A stretch of DNA of 64,000 nt from Phytoamicus setariae. Its GTDB lineage: Bacteria; Pseudomonadota; Alphaproteobacteria; Rhizobiales; Rhizobiaceae. This document shows, piece by piece, positions 18,675 through 28,566 of this stretch. The DNA lies in the NCBI RefSeq assembly GCF_016722925.1, contig NZ_JAEQNC010000003.1, positions 62,001 to 126,000 on the forward strand, read 5' to 3'. The translations under genes were made by a program, and so were the position numbers. Within the stretch, counting starts at the first letter, position 1, and the number at the start of each line of letters is the position of its first letter. Below the pieces are notes generated by a model. It made no database searches. It saw only the letters and a program-made list of their open reading frames with translations, and was not told the DNA's origin.

Positions 18675-18776
18675 ATGATTGCCGCTATTCTCCAGATCTA
18701 TCTCAACGTTGCAATGATCGTCACCATGCAACATGTGCCGGCTCGCAGCGAGGGCCAGCAATGCAGGGATTTTTGA
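18675..18776 (+). CDS. Possible 33-residue protein divergent from the LysR gene
   Basis: ATG at 18675 preceded by GAAAGGATAGAGCC, a good ribosome site, and a TGA at 18774. The peptide starts with a hydrophobic stretch (MIAAILQIYLNVAMIVTM) and ends in a polar tail. Its position divergent from a LysR gene and the clear ribosome site support it; no family is recognised. Confidence 0.35.
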   Translation: MIAAILQIYLNVAMIVTMQHVPARSEGQQCRDF

Positions 18777-18793
18777 CATCGTAACAGCCAATG

Positions 18794-18828
18794 GAAGGCC
18801 CGGCAGCGGGATGCGCGACCGGGCCTTC
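18794..18828. terminator. 10-bp stem-loop between the small ORF and the DUF805 gene
   Basis: GAAGGCCCGG (18794-18803) and CCGGGCCTTC (18819-18828) form a perfect stem with a 15-base loop. It lies between convergent transcripts (18675 plus, 18847 minus) and may serve both, though T-runs are absent. Confidence 0.5.
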
Positions 18829-18846
18829 GAATTCAGGATTGACAGA

Positions 18847-19200
18847 TCAGGCGACCGGTTCGTTGCCGAACTGGTTATCGCCAGGCGTTCCTTCTGTCGC
18901 ATACCAGTAGATCAGCAGGATTCCGCCGATAAGCGGCACCAGGCAGATCAGGATCCACCAACCAGACTTATCCTTGTCATGCAGGCGGCGGATGCTGACA
19001 GCCAGACCCGGTATCAGGGTCGCCAGCGAGAACAGCAGGCCCACAAGCGGTATGCCGATAAGGTTATCGACAATGCCGAGAACGACCGAGGCGATGATCA
19101 CGAAAAGCACATACCACCAGAATTCCGAACGGCTCGCCCGACCTCCGAAATCGGCATATTTGAGCGTGAGAACCGTTTTAACTGCATCAGTAAAATTCAT
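18847..19200 (-). CDS. DUF805 small membrane protein
   Basis: A 117-residue inner-membrane protein of the DUF805 (YhaH-like) family. MNFTDAVKTVLTLKYADFGGRASRSEFWW is the typical soluble N-terminus (residues 1-29), followed by helices near 30-50, 55-75 and 85-105; RRLHDKDKSGWW is the family hallmark. Start at 19200, with GAGGGCTTCA before it; the frame continues to 19233 without support. Function unknown. Confidence 0.88.
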   Translation of the reverse strand: MNFTDAVKTVLTLKYADFGGRASRSEFWWYVLFVIIASVVLGIVDNLIGIPLVGLLFSLATLIPGLAVSIRRLHDKDKSGWWILICLVPLIGGILLIYWYATEGTPGDNQFGNEPVA

Positions 19201-19584
19201 TGAAGCCCTCGAATGGATCAAAATGTTTGTCATGCGTCCGGCCCTGCAGGCTGGACCGCTGCCCTGAATACGGGCTGGCCGCCGACTTTATTCATTGACG
19301 GATCGATCAGTTGAGACGCGACACAGCCCATCTACAGTGCAAAAGTATGAAGAACCGATCGACTTGCAAGTACTTTTCTCACTGCAGGGAATAAATGACC
19401 CGCCAAAACCGTCTGACTGAAGCTGGAATGAGCAGATAAAGCACCATCCGGCCGCGTATGCCTGCAGCGCCTTATTGACACATAGGCGGATCTGCGCAGT
19501 TTCAGAGTGTTACAGCCGCCGTCGGATAGATTCCTATATGCGATGGCCGCAGCATCACTTTTTCATGAACGAATGGAGCAAGTA
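19201..19584. other. 384-base intergenic region
   Basis: Divergent spacer between the DUF805 gene and the small membrane gene at 19585. It holds an inverted repeat AAAAGTA / TACTTTT near 19342-19378 and a TTGACA at about 19476 that may be a -35. I see no coding frame with a ribosome site beyond the start of the next gene. Confidence 0.4.
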
Positions 19585-19959
19585 ATGATTTCACAATGGT
19601 TTCTTCGTTTCGGCGTGTTATTCGCGCTGATCGGAATGTGTCTTGGGATCTACATGGCAGCAACCCACGATCACACGCTTTCGCCTGTGCATGCCCATAT
19701 CAATCTGGTCGGATGGGTGACGATGTTTCTTTCCGGCTTATTTTACGCGACATATCCCGGCAGCCAGGGCCGGCTGGCCGGTTTCCATCTCGTGCTGTCC
19801 GTCCTGGGGCTCCTGATCATGGCGCCCGGCATCGCAGGCGTTCTGCTCGGGTACCCCTGGGGTGAACCACTCGCCGGCGTCGGATCGCTGATGACCCTGA
19901 TAGCAATCGTCATCTTTGCGCTGATCGTGTTTTCGGCACCGGGTCGCCAGCGCGCCTGA
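19585..19959 (+). CDS. Small four-helix membrane protein, heme-copper-oxidase-like
   Basis: A 124-residue protein with four predicted transmembrane helices (about 6-27, 40-60, 68-88, 97-117). The segment SPVHAHINLVGWVTMF at the start of helix 2 resembles the His-bearing helices of heme-copper oxidase subunit I and NorB, and such short proteins are often labelled oxidase-like. It lacks the rest of the twelve-helix core, so it cannot be an oxidase. Start at 19585 after GGAGCAAGTA. Heme binding is inference only. Confidence 0.6.
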   Translation: MISQWFLRFGVLFALIGMCLGIYMAATHDHTLSPVHAHINLVGWVTMFLSGLFYATYPGSQGRLAGFHLVLSVLGLLIMAPGIAGVLLGYPWGEPLAGVGSLMTLIAIVIFALIVFSAPGRQRA

Positions 19960-19968
19960 TGCAGAGAC

Positions 19969-19992
19969 GAAGCGGCCCTATTGGGCCGCTTC
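19969..19992. terminator. Stem-loop shared by convergent gene ends
   Basis: GAAGCGGCCC (19969-19978) and GGGCCGCTTC (19983-19992) make a 10-bp stem with a TATT loop. It starts 10 bases after the small membrane gene's stop and includes the last codons of sthA, so the sthA tail is part of the stem. Confidence 0.6.
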
Positions 19993-21399
19993 GGCGGTCC
20001 TTTCGTCGATCTCGCCCATCCGGTTCCAGGCATCGAGGCCGGCAATCTTGTAGGCTTCCGCGAGCGTCGGGTAGTTGAACGTGTTTTCGACGAAATAGTC
20101 GACCGTGCCCTTGAGATTGAGAACGGCCTGGCCGATGTGGATCAGCTCCGTCGCCCCTTCGCCGATGATGTGCACCCCAAGCAGCCGGCGTGTTTTCAGA
20201 GAGAAGATCATCTTCAGCATGCCGTTGTCGAGGCCCATGATATGGCCGCGCGAGGTTTCACGCAAACGGGCTATACCGCACTCGTATGGAATATGGCGGG
20301 TCTTGACCTCTTCCTCGGTCAGGCCGCAGGTCGAGATTTCAGGCACCGAATAGATACCGTAGGGGAAATATTGCGGCGGCTCAGATGTCGGCGCCCCGAC
20401 AGCGTGGCGGGCCGCAATCCGGCCTTGCTCCATCGCAGTCGACGCAAGGCTCGGAAAGCCGACGACATCGCCGGCGGCATAGATGTTGGGAACGTCGGTC
20501 TGGAAAGTATCCGGATTGACCTTGATCCGGCCGCGTGCATCCGCTGCCAGCCCACAGGCTTCCAGATTGAGCGAGGCGGTCGCTCCCATGCGCCCGGCAG
20601 CATAGAGCACCATATCAGCGACGACCGCGCGACCGTTCGACAAGGTCACCCGGCATTTGCCGTTCGGCTCGCGCTCGATCTTGTCGGCAGACTGGCCGAA
20701 CAGCAATTTCATGTTTCGGTCACGAAGCTGGTAGGCGAAATCCTCGACAATTTCCCGGTCGATGAAGTCCAGCATTGTGGCGCGCGGCTCGACCACGGTC
20801 ACCGAAGTGTCGAGCGCGCTGTAGATCGTCGCATACTCGATACCGATGACACCCGCGCCGATGACGATCATCGAACGGGGGATTTCCTTGATCTCCAGCA
20901 ACTCGTCACTGTCGATGATCTTTTCGCGGTCGAATGGAACGTTGTCGGGACGAAATGGCTTGGTACCGATCGCCAGCAGGATCGACGTCCCGGTCACCCG
21001 CATGACCTCACCATCGTTCTTTTCGATCTCGAGCGTGTTCTTGTCGACGAAATGCGCCTTGCCCTTGATATGGTGCACGCGGTTGCGGGAGAACTGGTGC
21101 TCAAGCACATCGACCTCATGGTCGAGGGTGATCAGCAGGCGACGACGCAGATCCTCCGACGAGATCTCCTGCTTGACGCGATAGGATCTGCCGTAGAAGC
21201 CGCGTTCGCGCCAGCCGGTCAGGTTGAGCGCGGTTTCCCTGAGCGTCTTCGATGGGATCGTACCAGTATGAACCGAAACCCCACCGACGCGGGAGCCTTT
21301 CTCGACCACGAGCACGCGCTTGCCAAGCTTGGCGGCCTGGATAGCGCCCCGCCTTCCGGCCGGCCCGCTGCCGATCACGATGAGATCATATTGTGTCAT
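19978..21399 (-). CDS. sthA: Soluble pyridine nucleotide transhydrogenase SthA
   Basis: Flavoprotein of 473 residues in the pyridine nucleotide-disulfide reductase superfamily. FAD-binding GSGPAGRRGAIQAAKLG near the N-terminus, a second dinucleotide fold (IVIGAGVIGIEYATIYS, about 180) and YAAGDVVGFPSLASTA. The reductase CxxxxC site is missing (GGVSVHTGTIPSKTLRE) and the C-terminal HPT dyad is NYPT, so it cannot be a dithiol reductase; both match SthA, which equilibrates NADPH with NAD. Start at 21399. Cytoplasmic, role in redox balance. Confidence 0.9.
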   Translation of the reverse strand: MTQYDLIVIGSGPAGRRGAIQAAKLGKRVLVVEKGSRVGGVSVHTGTIPSKTLRETALNLTGWRERGFYGRSYRVKQEISSEDLRRRLLITLDHEVDVLEHQFSRNRVHHIKGKAHFVDKNTLEIEKNDGEVMRVTGTSILLAIGTKPFRPDNVPFDREKIIDSDELLEIKEIPRSMIVIGAGVIGIEYATIYSALDTSVTVVEPRATMLDFIDREIVEDFAYQLRDRNMKLLFGQSADKIEREPNGKCRVTLSNGRAVVADMVLYAAGRMGATASLNLEACGLAADARGRIKVNPDTFQTDVPNIYAAGDVVGFPSLASTAMEQGRIAARHAVGAPTSEPPQYFPYGIYSVPEISTCGLTEEEVKTRHIPYECGIARLRETSRGHIMGLDNGMLKMIFSLKTRRLLGVHIIGEGATELIHIGQAVLNLKGTVDYFVENTFNYPTLAEAYKIAGLDAWNRMGEIDERTAEAAQ

Positions 21400-21600
21400 G
21401 ATGCTGTCCCGATATTCGAATTTTATGCTGCGCCGCATTCACCCGCAGCTATGGCACTTTACCAACGCGATGTTACTGATTCATAGCAGCAGAATGCCTG
21501 GCCGAGCTTGCGCCGCGACGTTTGTCCGGCACAAATGAATGCCAGATGTAACGTGTTTTCGCGGTGCAGTATATCCGCATTGCGGCCACACCGGCAACGG

Positions 21601-22626
21601 CTACGGCAGCAGCTTGAATTCCAGCATCAGATTGCGCTCCAGAAGCGAATGATTGTCGTCGGAAATGACGATCAGCCGCGTCGAGCCATCTGCTGCCTTG
21701 TAAGCATCGATGCCTTCCATGTTGTCGATCTGGTGGGAGAAATCGGCTTCCATCAGGGTTTCACCCTTGATGGTCGCGCCGGGCGCAATATCGGCCTGCG
21801 AAAACCTGCGGATGCGCATGCCGATACCGTCGCGAAGGCCGAACTTCCGCTCTAGCAGAAGAAAGGAGCCGTCATCGAGAAAAACCCCGTCCGTCACGTC
21901 GTAAGGCGCAAGCCTTTCGACATAAAACGTGCCTTTCCTAGGGCCTGACTGCACGCCGGCAATGAAGTTACCCTTGCTGTCGTAGCTCCGCTCGGCAACA
22001 AACACTAGCGCGCCGGCAAGTGGCCCGTCGTCCGGCGCCTTCAGCAGCGCCTCGATGCCGCCATTGGGCCGCAGCGCTTCGCCCCTGGCCAGAATGGGTT
22101 CCTGCACGTCCAAAGGCATCGAAGACTCGAAGCCCGGATAGGGATAAGCGGCGATACGGTGAATGCGTTCGAAGCTGACATAAACCCTGTCCTTGGCGAG
22201 CACCATGCCCTCGGCATCCGTATTTTCCTTGTGGTCGCCAACATTGCCTCCGGGATCGCGCATGTCGAAGATGCGGTAATCCTTGACGCCCGCAAGCTTG
22301 CCGTCCTTGTCGCGCTCGATGCTGCCGGTGGCCCAGTGGCCGGTGTCCATCACGGAAATGAAGTTCGTCCCGCCATCCGTCAGGCGGATGGAGGAAACAG
22401 CCCCCATCTCGCCGCCCTTGGTGGCGAGAACCAGACCACTCAAAAACCCAAGCTTACCGAAAATAGGCCCAGCGCCGCGCTTGAACTCGCCAAGCTTCAA
22501 GGCATTGACGACAAACGTCTCCCCACTGGCCATTGGTGCCTGCCCGCCGAAGGCGACGGGATAGGCTATGCCGAATGCGAGGAAGGGCAGAAAGGCAAGA
22601 AATGCCCATCCCTTTTTCGATGCCAC
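21601..22626 (-). CDS. Exported esterase-like-activity-of-phytase family protein
   Basis: A 341-residue protein with an N-terminal signal segment (GWAFLAFLPFLAFGIAYPVAFG) and a beta-propeller-like body with repeated blades: SVMDTGHWATGSI, NTDAEGMVLAKDRVYVSFE, VTDGVFLDDGSFLLLERKF and QIDNMEGIDAYKAADGSTRL. These match the phytase-esterase-like family (PF13449), whose substrate is mostly unknown. It starts with GTG (22626) after GAGGATGAGGGC, 44 bases downstream of cobT, and may share its transcript. Confidence 0.78.
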   Translation of the reverse strand: MASKKGWAFLAFLPFLAFGIAYPVAFGGQAPMASGETFVVNALKLGEFKRGAGPIFGKLGFLSGLVLATKGGEMGAVSSIRLTDGGTNFISVMDTGHWATGSIERDKDGKLAGVKDYRIFDMRDPGGNVGDHKENTDAEGMVLAKDRVYVSFERIHRIAAYPYPGFESSMPLDVQEPILARGEALRPNGGIEALLKAPDDGPLAGALVFVAERSYDSKGNFIAGVQSGPRKGTFYVERLAPYDVTDGVFLDDGSFLLLERKFGLRDGIGMRIRRFSQADIAPGATIKGETLMEADFSHQIDNMEGIDAYKAADGSTRLIVISDDNHSLLERNLMLEFKLLP

Positions 22627-22670
22627 GCCCTCATCCTTTTCTAAAATACGTGAGAGGTCGGCAGCCCCGG

Positions 22671-24569
22671 TTATCCCCGACGGCGCTTCCGGCCGGAGGA
22701 TTGTTCCGCTTCGTCGGCAAACAGGCTGGCAAGCTGCTCCGTCATCGCGCCTGCCAATTCGTCCGCATCGATGATGGTGACCGCCTTGCGATAATAACGC
22801 GTCACGTCGTGGCCGATACCGATCGCCAGCAATTCTACCGGAGACTTGGTCTCGATCTCCTCGATGACCGCCCGCAGGTGCCGCTCCAGATAGTTGCCCG
22901 GATTGACCGACAGCGTGGAATCATCGACCGGAGCGCCATCCGAGATCATCATCAGGATGCGGCGCTGTTCGGGCCTGCCGAGCAGGCGGTTGTGCGCCCA
23001 GATCAGCGCCTCGCCGTCAATGTTTTCCTTGAGCAGGCCTTCGCGCATCATCAAACCGAGATTGCGCTTGGCGCGCCGCCAGGGCGCGTCGGCGGACTTG
23101 TAGACGATGTGGCGCAGGTCGTTCAATCGGCCCGGTGTCGGTGGCTTGCCGCCCGCCAGCCACTTCTCGCGCGACTGGCCGCCCTTCCACGCCTTGGTGG
23201 TGAAGCCGAGGATCTCGACCTTGACGCCGCAGCGCTCAAGCGTACGCGCCAGGATGTCGGCGCACGTCGCTGCAACCGTGATCGGCCGGCCGCGCATGGA
23301 GCCGGAATTGTCGATCACCAGCGAGACGACCGTGTCGCGGAACTTGGTGTCACGCTCCATCTTGAACGACAGCGGCTGCATCGGATCGATGACCATGCGG
23401 GTGAGCCGCGCGCTGTCGAGATAACCTTCCTCTAGATCGAAATCCCAGGACCGGTTCTGCTGCGCCATCAGGCGGCGTTGCAGCTTGTTGGCAAGACGGC
23501 CGACGGCGCCCTGCAAATGGGCGAGCTGCTTGTCGAGAAAGGTGCGCAACCGGTCGAGTTCGGCTTCATCGCAAAGCTCGTCGGCGGAAATCACCTCGTC
23601 GAATTCCTGGGTGAAGATCGAGTAGTCAACCTTGAGATCGAGATCCGAAAGAGGGTTGTTCGGGCGTTTGACCTCGCCGGGCGTCTCGGAATCCTCATCG
23701 GATTCATCGACCAAATCGTCGTCGGAAATCTCCGCGCCGTCGGTCTCGCCCTCTTCCATCTGCTCGTCGGCCGCTTCGTTTTCCTCAGCGGGCGCTTCTT
23801 CGGTGCCCTCTTCGTCGTCAGAAGCGTCGTCGTTTTCTTCCTGGCTGCGTGGCTGATCTTCCTCGGTCGAGGTATCCTGATCCTCGTTGTCCTGGGAATT
23901 CTCGCTGATATCTTCGGCCAGATGCATGGAGGCGAGCATGTTGCGCACCAAACGCGCAAACGTTTCCTGATCGCCCATCGCGCCTTTCAGCGAACCGATT
24001 TCCTTGTTGGCGGTTTGGTTGAAGAATTCGCGCCAGAGATCCAGCACGCTGCCGGCGCTTTCCGGCGGCTTTTCGCCTGTCAGTGCCTCGCGCACCAGCA
24101 GAGACATCGCCTCCTCGATGGGCGCATCTTCCCGGTTTTCGACGCCGCGGAAATTGGCCTTGGAATATTTATCCGCCAGCATGGATTTCAGGTTGCCGGC
24201 CATGCCGGCCATGCGGCTGGCACCGATTGCCTCGACGCGAGCCTGCTCGACGGCATCGTAGATGGCGCGCGCATCCTGCCCCTGAGGGGCGAATGCTGTA
24301 TGGAGGCGCTCGTCATGGCAGGCCTTGCGCAACGCCATGGAATCGCCAAGCCCGCGCAGCACCGAAAGTTCGGCGGCACTTGGCTTCTTGGAAAGTTCCG
24401 GCAGCCGCATGCGATCGCCGGCGAAGCCGGGGCGGTCGTTGGCAAAGGTCACTTCCACGTCGGGGCTTGCGGCCACCGAGCGAATACAGCCGGTCAGCGC
24501 CCGGCGGAAGGGCTCGAGGTCGACTCCCAGCCCTGCCTTAGCCCTTGAATTGTCGCCCGGTCCCGCCAT
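22671..24569 (-). CDS. cobT: Cobaltochelatase subunit CobT
   Basis: A 632-residue subunit of the aerobic cobaltochelatase CobNST, which inserts Co2+ into hydrogenobyrinic acid a,c-diamide in B12 synthesis. The N-terminal helical part is followed by a very acidic linker (about 245-310, nearly all D/E) and a C-terminal VWA domain with an intact MIDAS ([12 protein letters not shown]). CobT pairs with the AAA+ ring CobS. Start at 24569 follows GGAGAAC; the longer frame to 24686 overlaps cobS and is not credible. This is cobaltochelatase CobT, not the phosphoribosyltransferase of the same name. Confidence 0.95.
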   Translation of the reverse strand: MAGPGDNSRAKAGLGVDLEPFRRALTGCIRSVAASPDVEVTFANDRPGFAGDRMRLPELSKKPSAAELSVLRGLGDSMALRKACHDERLHTAFAPQGQDARAIYDAVEQARVEAIGASRMAGMAGNLKSMLADKYSKANFRGVENREDAPIEEAMSLLVREALTGEKPPESAGSVLDLWREFFNQTANKEIGSLKGAMGDQETFARLVRNMLASMHLAEDISENSQDNEDQDTSTEEDQPRSQEENDDASDDEEGTEEAPAEENEAADEQMEEGETDGAEISDDDLVDESDEDSETPGEVKRPNNPLSDLDLKVDYSIFTQEFDEVISADELCDEAELDRLRTFLDKQLAHLQGAVGRLANKLQRRLMAQQNRSWDFDLEEGYLDSARLTRMVIDPMQPLSFKMERDTKFRDTVVSLVIDNSGSMRGRPITVAATCADILARTLERCGVKVEILGFTTKAWKGGQSREKWLAGGKPPTPGRLNDLRHIVYKSADAPWRRAKRNLGLMMREGLLKENIDGEALIWAHNRLLGRPEQRRILMMISDGAPVDDSTLSVNPGNYLERHLRAVIEEIETKSPVELLAIGIGHDVTRYYRKAVTIIDADELAGAMTEQLASLFADEAEQSSGRKRRRG

Positions 24570-24586
24570 TTCATGTTCTCCGGATA

Positions 24587-25579
24587 TCAAACGCCGAGAA
24601 CGAGATTGGCGGCACTTTCCTTGAGTTCGACGCCAAAGACGCGCTGATACTGCTCGGCCACCAGGGCACGCTCGAGATCGTCGCACTTGTTGAGGAACGT
24701 CACCCGGAACGCAAATGACACGTCACCGAAGATCGAGGCGTTTTCCGCCCAGGTGATGACCGTACGCGGGCTCATGACGGTGGACAGATCGCCGTTGATG
24801 AAGGCGGCGCGTGTCAACTCGGCCACGCGCACCATCTTGGCGATCGTGTCGCGACCCTTTTCGGTTGCCGAGATCGCCTTGACCTTGGCGGACACAATAC
24901 CGACTTCGTGATCGTAGGGCAGGTAGTTGAGCGTGGTGACGATCGACCAGCGGTCCATCTGCGCCTGGTTGATCTGCTGCGTGCCGTGGTAGAGGCCGGT
25001 CGTGTCGCCGAGGCCGACCGTGTTGGCGGTCGCAAACAGCCGGAACGCCGGATGAGGACGAATGACGCGGCTCTGGTCAAGCAATGTCAGGCGGCCCGAA
25101 GATTCGAGGACACGCTGGATGACAAACATCACATCCGGACGGCCGGCGTCATACTCGTCGAACACGAGTGCGATGTTGTGCTGATAGGCCCAAGGCAGGA
25201 TGCCGTCCTTGAACTCGGTGATCTGCTTGCCGTCCTTGAGGACGATGGCATCCTTGCCGACGAGATCGATACGGCTGACATGGCTGTCGAGATTGACGCG
25301 GACACACGGCCAGTTGAGGCGGGCGGCAACCTGCTCGATATGCGTCGATTTGCCGGTACCGTGATAGCCGGAAACCATCACGCGACGGTTGTGCGCAAAG
25401 CCGGCGAGGATGGCCAGCGTCGTGTCGCGGTCGAAGAGATAGTCCGGATCGAGGTCCGGCACATGTGCATCGGCTTCCTTGTATGCGGGCACGCGAATAT
25501 CGGAATCGATGCCGAAGACCTCCCGAACAGAAACGCTGGTGTCGGGAAGCTTGGCAATATCAACGTCTATCTTGCTCAT
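24587..25579 (-). CDS. cobS: Cobaltochelatase AAA+ subunit CobS
   Basis: MoxR-superfamily AAA+ ATPase, 330 residues, close to the classical CobS. P-loop GYHGTGKST (about 75-83), Walker [15 protein letters not shown], sensor 1 [14 protein letters not shown], sensor 2 near [11 protein letters not shown]. It forms hexameric rings that remodel CobN together with CobT. Start at 25579 after GGAGATATT. cobT follows after 17 bases. CobN is not in the window. Confidence 0.95.
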   Translation of the reverse strand: MSKIDVDIAKLPDTSVSVREVFGIDSDIRVPAYKEADAHVPDLDPDYLFDRDTTLAILAGFAHNRRVMVSGYHGTGKSTHIEQVAARLNWPCVRVNLDSHVSRIDLVGKDAIVLKDGKQITEFKDGILPWAYQHNIALVFDEYDAGRPDVMFVIQRVLESSGRLTLLDQSRVIRPHPAFRLFATANTVGLGDTTGLYHGTQQINQAQMDRWSIVTTLNYLPYDHEVGIVSAKVKAISATEKGRDTIAKMVRVAELTRAAFINGDLSTVMSPRTVITWAENASIFGDVSFAFRVTFLNKCDDLERALVAEQYQRVFGVELKESAANLVLGV

Positions 25580-25645
25580 AATATCTCCAGCGCGGCTTGA
25601 TGGGTCGAGCCGCAGAATTTTCCGGCAATGTCCTATAACTTGTTC

Positions 25646-26263
25646 TCAGCAAAAGCCAGCCTGTTTCAGCAATTGATAGGCCTGAATTACAGCGCGAAAT
25701 CGCTCTTCCGAGCCACGGTCTCCACCGTTTGCGTCAGGGTGGTGAATTTTGACCAATTCCTTGTAGCGCGACTTGATATCGGCCGATGTCGCGTTGGCGG
25801 CGAGGCCCAAAGTCTCGAAGGCTTTTCCCTCCAGTGGCTTCAGTCGCCGTTGGCGCACCTCTTCCTTCGGATTGTTCATGCGCCAGCCAGCGAAACCGAA
25901 GGGATCGCGCATCTTCGAAGCGCCGGCTCGTGCCTGGTTCATCGCCGGCGACCACTTGGCGTTCTTGTTGACGCCCATGCTCCAAGTTGGCCGGTTTCCA
26001 GTCACCGCCTCCTTCTGGTAGCGCGCGACCTCGGTGTCGGAAAGGCCGGAGAAGAAGTTGTAGCCCTTGTTGTATTCCTTGACGTGTTCAAAGCAGAACA
26101 TGAAATACTGGTCTTCAGCATTGCGGCCGACAGGCGCGCGATGCACCCCCGCCTTGTCGCAGCCGTCCCACTGGCAGCTCGGCTTGGCTGGCTTCTCCTC
26201 CGCACGCACCGATTTGGTGCGCTTGCTGCGGATGGAATCAAAATATTTGGAATCGAGCTTCAT
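25646..26263 (-). CDS. DnaJ-like protein with C-terminal J domain
   Basis: A 205-residue protein. An N-terminal segment (MKLDSKYFDSIRSKRTK) and a zinc-ribbon-like CQWDGCDKAGVHRAP with a later C/H (FMFCFEH) precede a C-terminal J domain (about 135-200) with KELVKIHHPDANGGD, where the HPD that stimulates DnaK ATPase is intact. It lacks the G/F and substrate domains of true DnaJ. It is adjacent to cobS and divergent from bolA, a conserved rhizobial layout. Start 26263 chosen; ATG 26272 is an alternative. Confidence 0.85.
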   Translation of the reverse strand: MKLDSKYFDSIRSKRTKSVRAEEKPAKPSCQWDGCDKAGVHRAPVGRNAEDQYFMFCFEHVKEYNKGYNFFSGLSDTEVARYQKEAVTGNRPTWSMGVNKNAKWSPAMNQARAGASKMRDPFGFAGWRMNNPKEEVRQRRLKPLEGKAFETLGLAANATSADIKSRYKELVKIHHPDANGGDRGSEERFRAVIQAYQLLKQAGFC

Positions 26264-26354
26264 GTCTCCCATTATGGGTCCCGCATTCATTTGCTTCAAG
26301 AATTGACAAAGCGAAAAGTTCTTGTCTTTGTGAGAGTTTTTGCGGCGGAGCAGC

Positions 26355-26627
26355 ATGACACTCGAAAACAAGATCCAATCCGCGCTTATTGATGCGTTCG
26401 CGCCGGATACGCTCGACGTCATCAACGAGAGCCGGCTGCATGCCGGCCACAACCGGGAGGCGGCGGCCACCGGCCAGACGCATTTCCGGATCAGGATCTC
26501 ATCCCCGAAGTTTACCGGCGTCAGCCGTGTCAATTGTCATCGGGCGATCAACGAGGCGTTGAAATTCGCTTTTGACGAAGGGCTGCATGCGTTGGCGATC
26601 GAGATCATCGCGCCGCCGCAGTCCTGA
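26355..26627 (+). CDS. BolA family protein
   Basis: A 90-residue BolA-fold protein: MTLENKIQSALIDAF, then SRLHAGHNREAA with a conserved His, FRIRISSPKFTGVSRVNCHRAIN and ALAIEIIAPP. BolA proteins bind Fe-S clusters with monothiol glutaredoxins and influence iron metabolism. Start at 26355 with GCGGAGCAGC upstream. It ends two bases before the convergent pyrC stop. Which BolA paralogue it is cannot be told. Confidence 0.9.
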   Translation: MTLENKIQSALIDAFAPDTLDVINESRLHAGHNREAAATGQTHFRIRISSPKFTGVSRVNCHRAINEALKFAFDEGLHALAIEIIAPPQS

Positions 26628-26629
26628 GA

Positions 26630-27667
26630 TCAGGCCACCGCCCAGTGGAGCGGATACATCGGATCGAACACCGTCACCGGCCCCGCCCCGGTGTCGATCC
26701 TTGTGGGATAGTCGACCGGCTTATCCATCTTTGTCAATGTAATCGTCTCCTCGTTCGGCGCCAGGCCATACCAGGCCGGACCGTTCAGCGATGCAAACGC
26801 TTCAAGTTTGCCCAGTGCCTCGTCCTGCTCGAAGACATGCGCCAGGCACGATAGCGTGTTGATCGACGTGAAGCAGCCCGCGCACCCGCAGGCGCATTCC
26901 TTGAGCGGATCGACATGCGGCGCGGAATCCGTCCCAAGGAAAAACCTCGGATTGCCCGACGTCGCGGCCGTACGCAATGCCTGACGGTGGCTTTCGCGCT
27001 TGGCGACCGGCAGGCAATAATAGTGTGGACGAATACCGCCCGCAAGGATCGCATTGCGGTTGATGATCAGATGGTGCGTGGTGATCGTTCCCGCAAGGTT
27101 TGCCTTGGATTGCTTAATGTAGTCGACGCCATCGCTGGTGGTCACATGTTCCATGGTGATCCTGAGTTCAGGCAGCCGCCGCCGGATCGGATCGAGCACG
27201 GCCTCAATGAAGGCCGCCTCACGGTCGAAAATATCGACCTCCGGGCTCGTCACCTCGCCATGCACACAGAGCGGTAATCCGATTTTCGCCATCCGCTCGA
27301 GAACCGGCATGGCATTGTCGAAATTGCGCACGCCGGACTGCGAGTTGGTGGTCGCGCCAGCCGGATAGAGCTTTACGGCCGTGATCAATCCGGATTTTGC
27401 GCCATCCTCCACATCATCAGGCGACGTGCCCTCGGTGAGGTAGAGGGTCATCAGCGGCCGGAACGCATGCCCGGCCGGCAGCGCCGCCATGATGCGCTCG
27501 CGATATGCTCTGGCGTCGGCCGTTGTGACCACCGGCGGCACCAGATTGGGCATGATGATGGCGCGGGCGAAATGCGCCGAGGTATACGGCAGGACGCCCT
27601 CAAGCATCGCACCGTCCCGGAGATGCAGATGCCAGTCATCGGGGCGACGGATCGTAAGGGAGGTCAT
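26630..27667 (-). CDS. pyrC: Dihydroorotase PyrC
   Basis: Class II dihydroorotase, 345 residues, as in E. coli. Zinc ligands: HLH in [10 protein letters not shown] (near residue 15), the carboxylated Lys in AVKLYPAG, His in LCVHGEV and MEHVTT, Asp in GTDSAPH. It closes the ring of carbamoyl aspartate to dihydroorotate. Start at 27667 chosen because AAGGA lies 9 bases before it; an ATG at 27676 abuts the AAGGA too closely. It is preceded by the strong frc operon terminator, so it has its own promoter in about 60 bases. Confidence 0.95.
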   Translation of the reverse strand: MTSLTIRRPDDWHLHLRDGAMLEGVLPYTSAHFARAIIMPNLVPPVVTTADARAYRERIMAALPAGHAFRPLMTLYLTEGTSPDDVEDGAKSGLITAVKLYPAGATTNSQSGVRNFDNAMPVLERMAKIGLPLCVHGEVTSPEVDIFDREAAFIEAVLDPIRRRLPELRITMEHVTTSDGVDYIKQSKANLAGTITTHHLIINRNAILAGGIRPHYYCLPVAKRESHRQALRTAATSGNPRFFLGTDSAPHVDPLKECACGCAGCFTSINTLSCLAHVFEQDEALGKLEAFASLNGPAWYGLAPNEETITLTKMDKPVDYPTRIDTGAGPVTVFDPMYPLHWAVA

Positions 27668-27729
27668 CGGCTTCATTCCTTGCACTGGTTCCCAGAGCCC
27701 ATACCCCCGGACAAGCTCATGTTTCAACC

Positions 27730-27760
27730 AAAAAAGCCGGCGGACGAGGTGTCCGCCGGC
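27730..27760 (-). terminator. Terminator of the frcBCA operon
   Basis: On the minus strand a perfect 10-bp stem GCCGGCGGAC / GTCCGCCGGC with a 5-base loop is followed by a run of six T. It lies 29 bases after the frcA stop and separates the operon from pyrC. Confidence 0.88.
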
Positions 27761-27789
27761 ATTTGCCAGGCTATTTTCTTGGAGGAAAC

Positions 27790-28566
27790 TCAGGCCGCAA
27801 TGGATTCCGCCGGCGGCGCCTTCGCACCGGTCATGAAGGCGACCGCATCCGACATCGTGTAGTCCTTCGGGTTGATCACGCAAAGCCGCTTGCCGAGGCG
27901 ATGGATGTGGATCCGGTCGGCGACTTCGAAGACATGCGGCATGTTGTGCGAGATCAGTACGATCGGCATGCCACGCGATTTCACGTCGAGAATCAATTCG
28001 AGCACCTTGCGTGATTCCTTGACGCCGAGTGCGGCCGTCGGCTCGTCGAGGATGATGACCTTTGATCCGAATGCTGCGGCACGTGCGACCGCCACGCCCT
28101 GTCGCTGACCACCTGACAGTGTTTCGACAGCCTGATTGATGTTCTGGATAGTCATCAGGCCAAGTTCACTGAGCTTGCCGCGAGCAATCTTCGCCATTTT
28201 CGGCCGGTCGAGCATGCGGAAGACTGAGCCAAGCAGCCCCTCGCGGCGAATTTCTCGGCCCAGGAACATATTGTCGGCGATGGACAACGCCGGCGACAGT
28301 GCGAGATTCTGATACACAGTCTCGATGCCAGCTGCCCTGGCCTCCATGGGATTGGAGAAATGGACAACCTTGCCGTCGAGACGGATCTCGCCTTCATCGG
28401 GCCTGACGGCTCCAGAAATCGCCTTGATCAGTGATGACTTGCCGGCGCCGTTGTCGCCGATCACGGCGAGGATTTCGCCGGGATAGAGATCGAAGTCGGA
28501 ATTGTCGAGTGCGGTGACGCGGCCATAGCGCTTGACGATGCCGCGTGCGGTGAGAAGAGGTTCCAT
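27790..28566 (-). CDS. frcA: Sugar ABC transporter ATP-binding protein (fructose type)
   Basis: ABC ATPase, 258 residues, a single nucleotide-binding domain instead of the double-length CUT2 form. Walker [10 protein letters not shown] (37-45), signature LSGGQRQ (150-156), Walker B VIILDEP (170-176). This single-domain form with FrcB/FrcC matches the Ensifer meliloti fructose/mannose/ribose uptake system. Its ATG shares one base with the frcC stop (TGATG), so they are coupled. An open frame continues upstream but overlaps frcC out of frame and is not real. Confidence 0.9.
   Translation of the reverse strand: MEPLLTARGIVKRYGRVTALDNSDFDLYPGEILAVIGDNGAGKSSLIKAISGAVRPDEGEIRLDGKVVHFSNPMEARAAGIETVYQNLALSPALSIADNMFLGREIRREGLLGSVFRMLDRPKMAKIARGKLSELGLMTIQNINQAVETLSGGQRQGVAVARAAAFGSKVIILDEPTAALGVKESRKVLELILDVKSRGMPIVLISHNMPHVFEVADRIHIHRLGKRLCVINPKDYTMSDAVAFMTGAKAPPAESIAA

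Noticed and set aside
23632-23856. Serine-rich plus-strand frame opposite the acidic linker of CobT
   Set aside because: It is the complement of Glu/Asp codon runs in cobT, not a gene.
22671-25579. CobS/CobT as a second MoxR-VWA chaperone pair related to the Bat operon
   Set aside because: The sequences match cobaltochelatase subunits closely, so a B12 role is far more likely than an envelope role.
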